Origin: Fontibacillus phaseoli
Lineage (GTDB): Bacteria; Bacillota; Bacilli; Paenibacillales; Paenibacillaceae
DNA: 64,000 nucleotides
Reading direction: 5' to 3'
NCBI RefSeq assembly: GCF_003337355.1
Contig: NZ_QPJW01000004.1
Span: 269,167 to 333,166, forward strand
The notes below the pieces were generated by a model. It did no database searches, had not been told where the DNA came from, and saw nothing but the letters and a program-made list of their open reading frames with translations. This document shows positions 1 to 6,215 of this stretch, in pieces (position 1 is the stretch's first letter; each line of letters opens with the position of its first letter). The translations under genes were made by a program, and so were the position numbers.

Positions 1-296
1 AGTTTCATAGCGAACTGGCTCTTTGCGTCTCATGGGATGAGAACCCCTAAAAGGGGTTCGTCGTAGTGAGTCCAATTCGGCGCTTAGCGGAATGTTGGAG
101 GAACGGAGTCTCGCGCGGAAGCGCGAGTATCCTCCTGGGACGTAGTCAAAAGCCAGTTCATAGCGAACTGGCTCTTTGCGTCTCATGGGATGAGAACCCC
201 TAAAAGGGGTTCGTCGTAGTGAGTCCAATTCGGCGCTTAGCGGAATGTTGGACGAACGGAGTCTCGCGCGGAAGCGCGAGTACCCTCCTAGGATGC
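1..296 (+). repeat. Tandem hairpin-rich element, two copies (locus A)
   Basis: Two head-to-tail copies with a period of about 153 bp; the first is cut by the window start. Each copy holds a closing stem (26-32 with 136-142 in copy 1), hairpin GAACCCC/GGGGTTC (41-47/53-59), hairpin CCAATTC/GGAATGTTGG (72-78/89-98), hairpin CTCGCGC/GCGCGAG (110-116/121-127), then a tail ATCCTCCTGGGACG (129-142). A terminator-like palindrome AGCCAGTTC/GAACTGGCT (151-159/165-173) separates the copies. The tail of copy 2 (281-295) is degenerate. The same architecture recurs in inverted orientation at 17614-17967 next to tRNA-Arg. No ORF explains it. It may be a structured RNA or a tRNA-derived dispersed repeat; which is unknown. 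Confidence 0.85.
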
Positions 297-308
297 TGTG
301 TCACCAGG

Positions 309-746
309 CTATTTTAATGCCACGAGCAGCGCTCCGGCGGCAATCATGACGACACCGGCCGTAGCCGTCCAGGAAATTTTTTCGCCGAGGAAAAGAAAGG
401 CCAGGATTACGGCAATCACGACGCTAAGTTTGTCGATCGGGCCGACCTGGGATACTTTGCCGTATTTCAGGGCAAGGAAATAAAACAACCAGGACAGGGC
501 TCCGGCAATGCCGCTTAGGATAATAAAGGACAGTGCTTTTTTCTGCGCGACGATCTCCGCCAACTGCGTGAACTTGCCTTGAACAGCAACGACGCCGATC
601 AGGAATAAGGCCATGATGACGGATCGAATGGCCGTCGCTGCGTTAGCGTCGATGTGCTGGAGTCCGATTTTTCCGAAAATCGCGACCAATGCTGCGGATA
701 CAGCGGACAGAAGGGCATAGATAAGCCATAACGGCATCTGAATCAT
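309..746 (-). CDS. Small EamA-family (DMT superfamily) transporter
   Basis: A 145-residue, very hydrophobic protein with about four or five predicted membrane helices. It starts MIQMPLWLIYALLSAVSAA and carries the pattern seen in single-domain EamA proteins, in which a short four- or five-helix unit works as a dimer, unlike the usual ten-helix fused form. The C-terminal half reads KYGKVSQVGPIDKLSVV and FLFLGEKISW, typical of EamA repeats. The substrate cannot be inferred. An AAAGGAG lies just upstream; ATG 746 is only 3 nt from it and a second ATG at 737 is 12 nt away, so the exact start is uncertain. It lies downstream of tRNA-Gly on the same strand but is separated from it by a terminator. 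Confidence 0.85.
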   Translation of the reverse strand: MIQMPLWLIYALLSAVSAALVAIFGKIGLQHIDANAATAIRSVIMALFLIGVVAVQGKFTQLAEIVAQKKALSFIILSGIAGALSWLFYFLALKYGKVSQVGPIDKLSVVIAVILAFLFLGEKISWTATAGVVMIAAGALLVALK

Positions 747-759
747 CAGCTCCTTTCAA

Positions 760-801
760 CTTTGGAAAAACAGAAAACCCTTTGGTAAATTCCAAAGGGT
801 T
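760..801 (-). terminator. Rho-independent terminator after tRNA-Gly
   Basis: Read on the minus strand, a 10-bp stem AACCCTTTGG/CCAAAGGGTT (801-792 and 785-776) is followed by a T-rich run (TTCTGTTTTTCC). It would end the tRNA-Gly transcript before the EamA gene. Confidence 0.75.
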
Positions 802-812
802 GATTTTATGTA

Positions 813-886
813 TGGAGCGGGTGAAGGGAATCGAACCCTCGCCTCAAGCTTGGGAAGCTGGCGTTCTACCATTGAACTACACCCGC
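813..886 (-). tRNA. tRNA-Gly (anticodon CCC)
   Basis: A full cloverleaf on the minus strand: acceptor GCGGGTG paired with CACCCGC, D arm GTTC..GAAC, anticodon loop TTCCCAA giving anticodon CCC (reads GGG), T loop TTCGATT, discriminator T and an encoded CCA (complement of 813-815). The anticodon stem has one C/T mismatch at its second pair. About 74 nt with CCA. Confidence 0.93.
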
Positions 887-902
887 ATTTAGCGACTTGA
901 AT

Positions 903-930
903 ATTATATCACATGGAGATAAAAGATCAA
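903..930 (-). promoter_or_regulatory. Sigma-A promoter of tRNA-Gly
   Basis: Minus strand: -35 TTGATC (complement of 925-930), 16-bp spacer, -10 TATAAT (complement of 903-908) preceded by TGA, so an extended -10. It sits about 16 nt upstream of the mature tRNA 5' end, a normal distance. Confidence 0.7.
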
Positions 931-942
931 GCCTTTACACGC

Positions 943-1160
943 TGTCGCATGCTTCACTGAACCGTTGCTTTTCCACTAGATTGTCGCATGCTTCACAGAA
1001 CCGTTGCTTTCCACCAGATTGTTGCATGCTTCACAGAACCGTTGCTTTTCACTAGATTGTCGCATGCTGCACTGTACCGTTTCTTTTCCACTAGATTGTC
1101 GCATGCTTCACTGAACCGTTGCTTTTCCACCAGGTTGTTGCTTACTTCAAGGTTATCGTT
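943..1160. repeat. 38-39 bp tandem repeat array, five copies plus a decayed sixth
   Basis: Copies start at about 943, 982, 1020, 1058 and 1097, with a degenerate sixth from 1136. The core is TGTCGCATGCTTCACTGAAC followed by a CGTTGCTTTTCCACTAGAT-like second half; each unit contains a GCATGC palindrome. Period changes between 38 and 39 bp, so reading frame is not kept and the array is not coding. It lies between the tRNA-Gly promoter and the end of the pilZ gene. There are no spacers, so it is not a CRISPR array. Confidence 0.88.
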
Positions 1161-1163
1161 AGC

Positions 1164-1541
1164 TTACATCACTACAATCCGCCGGGCCGCCGCCAAAGAG
1201 CGAAGCTCGACATTGATTTTTTCCTTTTCCTCGCTGGTCAGTTGCAGGGATAAGCCATAGTGATAAAATTCAGATCCATAAGGTTTTTGCCAGCGAATCT
1301 CACCGAGAAATGTATAGTTTTCCTCACTTAATTGAAAATGGACGGCAGCGCCAATAGAGTGATTTTCAGCATGAAGGTTAAGCTGGGTCTTGATCCGGCA
1401 GCCTGATTTGCTGATATCGATCAATTCCGCCTCGGCCAGTTTGCTGCTGACCGGCTTGAAATCGATGGATTTTATCTCGATCCAGCAATCCATCGGCGGA
1501 TTTATAGTATAACGAAACGGTTCATTTCTGCGGGAATTCAT
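1164..1541 (-). CDS. PilZ-domain protein (probable c-di-GMP binding)
   Basis: About 125 residues from ATG 1541. PilZ domains bind cyclic di-GMP through an N-terminal arginine motif and a (D/N)xSxxG motif; here RRNEPFR near the N-terminus and DISKSGCRI about 40 residues later match. The remaining strands (FLGEIRW, YGLSLQL) fit the PilZ beta-barrel. An upstream ATG at 1607 would add 22 residues unlike PilZ proteins; a GGAGG about 13 nt before ATG 1541 makes the shorter form preferred. There is no output domain, so it is likely a stand-alone effector acting on a partner. The gene is monocistronic, and the tandem repeat array starts just past its stop. Confidence 0.82.
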   Translation of the reverse strand: MNSRRNEPFRYTINPPMDCWIEIKSIDFKPVSSKLAEAELIDISKSGCRIKTQLNLHAENHSIGAAVHFQLSEENYTFLGEIRWQKPYGSEFYHYGLSLQLTSEEKEKINVELRSLAAARRIVVM

Positions 1542-1651
1542 AAGTAGTCGGGAACCTCCGAAAGTTAAGTTACCCAGATTATACAGGGAAAATGGGATGA
1601 AAGACATGAATCTATTGCCCCATTTTTCAAAAGTAAACTCGAAATTTCTAA

Positions 1652-1717
1652 AGAAAACGCTTGCAGATAATATAGGTATATGATATAAAGAAAATAGAAA
1701 TCTAAACGTTTAGATTT
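1652..1717 (+). promoter_or_regulatory. Promoter, LacI-type operator and cre-like site of the regulator gene
   Basis: The -35 TTGCAG (1661-1666), a 17-bp spacer and -10 TATAAA (1684-1689) form a sigma-A promoter. A 20-bp perfect palindrome centred on AAACG/TTT (1698-1717, core TCTAAACGTTTAGA) covers the start of transcription, as expected for autorepression by the LacI protein encoded next. A cre-like sequence AGAAAACGCTTGCA (1652-1665, two mismatches to the CcpA consensus) overlaps the -35, so catabolite repression is possible. Confidence 0.72.
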
Positions 1718-1811
1718 TGTGATTTAAATTCTGCGATTTGGATTTTGATAATTGTAATATTATTATTGGATTCCCCAGAAAAGTTGGTGAAAATCAGGGA
1801 GGTTGTGGGTT

Positions 1812-2849
1812 ATGTCTAACATCGGCATCAAAGATATAGCCGCACGGGCTAATGTATCAACGGCTACCGTCTCCTATGTGCTCAACGGAACGCGAAACGT
1901 CAGTCCGAAAACCCGTGAACGCGTGTTGGCCGTTATCGAAGAGCTCAATTACAAACCGAACGACATTGCCAAAAGCTTGAAGCGGAGGCGCACCGACACG
2001 ATCGGTGTCATCGCCGAGGACGTTACCGTCTTTAACACCCCGGAGATTATCGACGGAATCAACGATTACGGGGACCGGCATGATCTCCATATCTTGCTGA
2101 CAAACCTTCGGTTGGACAAGCGGATCGGCCGTGACTTCACAAATCTGGACAAGTACCGGAGGTATGCAGCAAGCGCCGTATCCGAGCTGCTAAGCAAGCA
2201 GGTTGACGGAATCATTTATATCGGCGTGCATACCCGGGATCTGACGGGATTGATCGATACGGAAGGCAAGCCAATCGTTTATACCTACGGGTATACGCAA
2301 GTGGATATGGCGATTCAATATAACGATGAGCAGGCTTCCTATGAGGCCATGTCATATCTGATTGAAAAAGGGCACCGCAAGATTGCGATTATCAGCGGCC
2401 TGATGGATTCGATACCTTCCAGGCTCCGTCTGAACGGGTATTACAAAGCCGTTACCGAGTACGAGCTTCCTTTTGATCCTCAGTACATAAAAATGGGTGA
2501 TTGGGAGCGGGAGTCCGGCTACGGTTTGACCAAGGAATTGCTTCAATTGCCTGAGCCGCCGAGCGCAATATTGGCGATGAATGACGTGATGGCCGTAGGG
2601 GTGCTCCAGGCTGCAAAGGAGTCCGGGGTGCAAATTCCGGCAGATTTATCGGTGATCGGATTTGATAACCGTGAATTCAGCGATTACTTAAGCCCGCGAA
2701 TTACTACAATGGATATCCCATTGCATGAAATGGGCTACAAAGCCATGGAAGCCCTGCACTGCTTGATGCAAGGCAAGCCGTACAAACCGGCTGAAATGCC
2801 GGTATGCCGCCTGATTGAGCGCGATTCGGTAGGGTTGCTGCGGAACTGA
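1812..2849 (+). CDS. LacI/PurR-family transcriptional regulator
   Basis: 345 residues. The N-terminal LacI helix-turn-helix and hinge (about residues 5-60) read IKDIAARANVSTATVSYVLN and then NYKPNDIAKSLKRRRT. The rest is a type-1 periplasmic-binding-protein-like effector domain (TIGVIAED, ILAMNDVMAVGVLQ, DLSVIGFDN, SPRITTMDIP). ATG 1812 is chosen because GGGAGG (1797-1802) is 9 nt before it; the in-frame TTG at 1803 touches that Shine-Dalgarno. It is followed by a sugar ABC operon, and the same palindrome lies in front of both, so it most likely represses itself and the operon until a sugar binds. The ligand is unknown. Confidence 0.93.
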   Translation: MSNIGIKDIAARANVSTATVSYVLNGTRNVSPKTRERVLAVIEELNYKPNDIAKSLKRRRTDTIGVIAEDVTVFNTPEIIDGINDYGDRHDLHILLTNLRLDKRIGRDFTNLDKYRRYAASAVSELLSKQVDGIIYIGVHTRDLTGLIDTEGKPIVYTYGYTQVDMAIQYNDEQASYEAMSYLIEKGHRKIAIISGLMDSIPSRLRLNGYYKAVTEYELPFDPQYIKMGDWERESGYGLTKELLQLPEPPSAILAMNDVMAVGVLQAAKESGVQIPADLSVIGFDNREFSDYLSPRITTMDIPLHEMGYKAMEALHCLMQGKPYKPAEMPVCRLIERDSVGLLRN

Positions 2850-2887
2850 GGGAATATTTCAATAATGTGCCTCAGTGTCCAATAAAA

Positions 2888-2901
2888 TCTAAACGTTTAA
2901 A
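2888..2901. promoter_or_regulatory. Second LacI-type operator, upstream of the ABC operon
   Basis: TCTAAACGTTTAAA, almost identical to the core of the palindrome at 1698-1717, sits about 140 nt before the solute-binding-protein gene. The last arm has one changed base. It is followed by TTGAACG (from 2905), a possible -35, but no clear -10 is seen. Confidence 0.68.
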
Positions 2902-3042
2902 TTATTGAACGATTTGTGACTTTGGGGTGTGATCACCATCTGATTCAACCCATACACACGGTGATATTTTACACGGGATCTTAAGAACAGGCTCCCTTGT
3001 AAATTCACATATAGAGCTTTCATACATTAAGGAGGGGTTAGT

Positions 3043-4347
3043 ATGAAATTGAGCAAGAACAGGAAATGGGTAGTTCTCTCTCTGGTAGCGGCGCTTTGCC
3101 TCGGTTTGTTGTCCGCCTGCGGCGGCAAATCTGAAAGCGGTGTCAATTCTCCGGAAGCTTCGGCCGAAAACGGCGGAAAAGAGGGGGAAGTCACGCTGCG
3201 GTTTATGACATGGGATTCGGGACAAACGCTGCAGCCTTACCAGAATGCGATCAATGCCTTTATGGAGAAGCACCCTAACATTAAAGTCAAGGTGGAATCC
3301 GTACCGGACAACTACGACCAGAAGCTGCTGACATCCCTTGCGTCCGAAACTGCCCCCGATGTGTTTATGGCTTGGAACTACCCGCTGTATGTCCCTGGAG
3401 GAGCACTTGAAGACATGCAGACCTGGGCGGATAAAGACAACTACGATTTAGCCAAATATTATCCGATTCTGATGGATTACATGAAATACGACGGTAAGCT
3501 TTGGGGCCTGCCCACTACGTATTCGACACGCGCCATTTATTACAACAAGAAGCTGTTTGACGACGCCGGCGTACCTTATCCGAAGGATGGCTGGAGCTGG
3601 GATGAATTCGTCGATACGGTTCAAAAGCTGACGAAGCCCGGACAATACGGCTTTATCATGACGCCGGACGACGTGATGACCATGCAACCTTATGTCTGGA
3701 GCAACGGTGGAGATATGGTGAGCGAAGACGGAAAACAGATTGATGGCGTGCTTAACAGTCCGGAAAACGTGAAGGCGTTTACATTCCTCAAACAACTTTA
3801 CGATGCGTCCTCAAAAATCAATTCCGCGGGCAAGTTCAGTACCAACAATGGGCTGGAGTCGTTCCAAACCGGACAGATCGCCATGTTCGACAACGGCATG
3901 TGGCCGTTAGGGGATATTTTAAAAGAAGGCAAGCTGGATCTCGGAACGGTAACTCATCCGCTTCCTGAAGGCGGAAGTCTTAAAGGGATTATCCATACTT
4001 CCGGGTATTCGATGCCGAAATCCGGTAAAAACAAGGAAGCCGCTTGGGAACTGATTAAGTTTATGTCCGGTGAAGAAGGCATCAAGATCATTACGGCCAA
4101 TAAATTCGCGTTCTCGCCGGTCATCTCTGTCGACAAAGAGAACGGATATGCCACGGATCCTTATTTGGAGGCTTTTGCTAAAGAATTGGAAGGCTCCGAC
4201 AAACTGATCGCCAGCATGCGCAATGAAAAATGGAGCGAAGCGGAAGATATGATTCGCGCAGGGGTACAAGCTATTTTCTACAGCAATGCTGATATCGAGA
4301 AAACCTTGGGCGAAGCCGCCAAACAAGCGCAAGACGTATTAAAGTAA
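3043..4347 (+). CDS. Carbohydrate ABC transporter solute-binding lipoprotein
   Basis: 434 residues, family 1 extracellular solute-binding protein. A lipoprotein signal peptide ends in LLSAC with Cys26 as the lipidated residue, so it is tethered outside the membrane. The mature part shows the family features: EVTLRFMTWDSG, AINAFMEKHPNIKVKVE, YDQKLLTSLASETAPDVFM, and a hinge around WGLPTTYSTRAIYYNKKLFD. Aromatic-rich stretches suggest an oligosaccharide ligand. A strong AAGGAGG lies before ATG 3043. It is the first gene of an operon with two permeases; a hairpin after its stop probably keeps its expression above that of the permeases. The exact sugar cannot be told. Confidence 0.93.
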   Translation: MKLSKNRKWVVLSLVAALCLGLLSACGGKSESGVNSPEASAENGGKEGEVTLRFMTWDSGQTLQPYQNAINAFMEKHPNIKVKVESVPDNYDQKLLTSLASETAPDVFMAWNYPLYVPGGALEDMQTWADKDNYDLAKYYPILMDYMKYDGKLWGLPTTYSTRAIYYNKKLFDDAGVPYPKDGWSWDEFVDTVQKLTKPGQYGFIMTPDDVMTMQPYVWSNGGDMVSEDGKQIDGVLNSPENVKAFTFLKQLYDASSKINSAGKFSTNNGLESFQTGQIAMFDNGMWPLGDILKEGKLDLGTVTHPLPEGGSLKGIIHTSGYSMPKSGKNKEAAWELIKFMSGEEGIKIITANKFAFSPVISVDKENGYATDPYLEAFAKELEGSDKLIASMRNEKWSEAEDMIRAGVQAIFYSNADIEKTLGEAAKQAQDVLK

Positions 4348-4357
4348 CGGAAGGGAC

Positions 4358-4383
4358 GGGAAGCCTAACCGCTTCCCTTTTCT
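4358..4383 (+). terminator. Attenuating hairpin between binding protein and permeases
   Basis: GGGAAGC (4358-4364) pairs with GCTTCCC (4371-4377), followed by TTTTCTT. Placed inside the operon it likely acts as a partial terminator or 3'-end stabiliser for the binding-protein mRNA. Confidence 0.6.
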
Positions 4384-4407
4384 TCTCCCAAACGAGGTGA
4401 TGATGAA

Positions 4408-5346
4408 GTGGCACTAGCAAGCTCGGATACATTGAAGATGCGCCGCTCCGCCAAATTGAAAAGAAGACGGGAAAACGTAGCCGGATTAATGTTCATTTCC
4501 CCTTGGTTGATCGGTTTTCTCCTGCTGATGTTCGGACCCTTAATGTTCTCGCTGGTCATCAGTTTTACCGAATGGAACATGGTCGGAAGCCCGAAATATC
4601 TCGGCCTGGACAATTATGTCCGGATGTTTACCAATGATCCGTTTTATTTCAAGGCGCTGGGCGTGACGTTTAAATATGTGTTTATCATGGTTCCGCTACA
4701 GGTGATTTTTGCGATCCTGATCGCTTTGCTGTTGAACCGCGCAACTTATGGGATCAAGTTTTTTCGGGCGGTTTTTTATCTGCCTTCCCTGATCCAGGGC
4801 GTGACCCTGGCCCTTATATTCAGTTGGATGCTGAACGATGATTTCGGGCCCGTGAATTACATGCTCGAGTTGGTGGGACTCCCGAGGGTCCATTGGCTGA
4901 CCGATCCGAACGTCGCGCTGTATGCGCTCATCTTCATCGCCCTATGGGGCGTAGGTTCACCGATGGTGCTCTATCTGTCGGCGTTACGGTCGGTATCATC
5001 GGAATACTATGAAGCCGCCGATATTGACGGAGCGGGGCCGGTGCGCAAATTTTTCAATATCACGCTGCCTTTGATTACGCCGACAATCTTGTTCAACATT
5101 TTAACGAGTCTGATCTCGGCATTCCAGACGATCGTTCTGGCGTTCGTGCTAACGGGCGGCGGACCAGCGAACTCGACTTATTTTTATTCCCTGCATGTTT
5201 ACCGCAACGCCTTCACCCACTTCAAGATGGGCTACGCGTCGGCGATGGCCTGGGTGATGTTCGTATTGATCGTCATTTTGACCGGCCTTATATTGAAGTC
5301 GTCTAAATACTGGGTGCATTACGAAGCTGACGGAGGTGGACGCTGA
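4408..5346 (+). CDS. Sugar ABC transporter permease (MalF/UgpA type)
   Basis: 312 residues with six predicted membrane helices and the BPD_transp_1 domain. The EAA loop that contacts the ATPase is seen as YYEAADIDGAGPVRKFFNI followed by TLPLITP, about residues 195-222. GTG 4408 is used as start with a GAGGTGA just upstream; the ATGs at 4400 and 4403 are out of frame. Its stop overlaps the start of the next permease (TGATG), so the two are translationally coupled. No ATPase is encoded in the operon, so a shared MsmX-type ATPase elsewhere is expected, as in other Bacillales sugar importers. Confidence 0.93.
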   Translation: MALASSDTLKMRRSAKLKRRRENVAGLMFISPWLIGFLLLMFGPLMFSLVISFTEWNMVGSPKYLGLDNYVRMFTNDPFYFKALGVTFKYVFIMVPLQVIFAILIALLLNRATYGIKFFRAVFYLPSLIQGVTLALIFSWMLNDDFGPVNYMLELVGLPRVHWLTDPNVALYALIFIALWGVGSPMVLYLSALRSVSSEYYEAADIDGAGPVRKFFNITLPLITPTILFNILTSLISAFQTIVLAFVLTGGGPANSTYFYSLHVYRNAFTHFKMGYASAMAWVMFVLIVILTGLILKSSKYWVHYEADGGGR

Positions 5347-6185
5347 TGCATACGATCGGGACAAAAAAGCGGACCCAGTCCATCGTATTTCTGATTCTGA
5401 TTATTCTGCTCGCGGCAGCGTTTCTGTTCCCGATTGCCTGGATGCTGTCGACTGCGGTCAAAGCGCCCGAGGATATTTTTACGCCCAAGCCGCAGCTGTT
5501 TCCCGAGTCCTGGCATTTCAATAATTTCGGAGACGCCTGGAACGCACAGCCGTTCGGCCGGTTCTTGCTGAACACGTTGATCGTGGTCGTCGTTTCGACC
5601 CCGCTTGCGATGCTGTCCTCCACGATGGTCGCTTTCGGCTTTGCCCGGATTAATTTTTGGGGACGAAACGCCTTGTTCCTGCTCGTAATCGGGACGATGG
5701 TCATTCCTTGGGACGTAACGGCGATTCCGCTGTATATCGAATATAACAAGCTGGGCCTAATCAATACTCTATGGCCGATGATTTTACCCGGGGCATTCGG
5801 TTCCGCCTTCTTTATCTTCCTCGCCCGGCAGTTCATTATGGGTATCCCGAAGGACTTGGACGAAGCGGCGGAAATCGACGGCTGTAACCGGTGGCGCATT
5901 TACTGGAACATCATTTTGCCGCTCTGCAAGCCGACCGTCGTAATGATTGGCGTCTTCCATTTCGTCTGGTGCTGGAACGAGTTTTTGACGCCGCTTATTT
6001 TTATCAACGATCAGAGCATGTACACGTTGCCGCTAGGCATCAATCTGTTCAAGAACGCGTTTAACATCGAATACGAAAAACTGATGGCCGTATCCTGCCT
6101 GTCGGTTCTATTCCCGGCAACGCTGTTCTATTTCACGCAAAATCTAATTCTAGGGGGCATTTCGCTCAGCGGAGTCAAAAAATGA
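5346..6185 (+). CDS. Sugar ABC transporter permease (MalG/UgpE type)
   Basis: 279 residues, six predicted membrane helices, and the second half of the importer channel. The EAA loop is DLDEAAEIDGCNRWRIYW, followed by NIILPLCKP, about residues 170-197. The start ATG shares one base with the stop of the upstream permease and is preceded by GGAGGTGG. The C-terminus ISLSGVKK is typical of this subfamily. It forms a heterodimer with the preceding permease and would import the ligand of the lipoprotein at 3043. Confidence 0.93.
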   Translation: MHTIGTKKRTQSIVFLILIILLAAAFLFPIAWMLSTAVKAPEDIFTPKPQLFPESWHFNNFGDAWNAQPFGRFLLNTLIVVVVSTPLAMLSSTMVAFGFARINFWGRNALFLLVIGTMVIPWDVTAIPLYIEYNKLGLINTLWPMILPGAFGSAFFIFLARQFIMGIPKDLDEAAEIDGCNRWRIYWNIILPLCKPTVVMIGVFHFVWCWNEFLTPLIFINDQSMYTLPLGINLFKNAFNIEYEKLMAVSCLSVLFPATLFYFTQNLILGGISLSGVKK

Positions 6186-6215
6186 TCAAGCGACAAGACT
6201 GAGGGGTGGAGGCAC

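Noticed and set aside
943..1160. CRISPR array
   Set aside because: Units are contiguous with no unique spacers and no cas genes are present in the window.
988..1260. Plus-strand open frame of 90 codons over the tandem array
   Set aside because: It only exists because the repeat unit is near a multiple of three; copies shift frame, no ribosome site, and it runs antisense into the pilZ gene.
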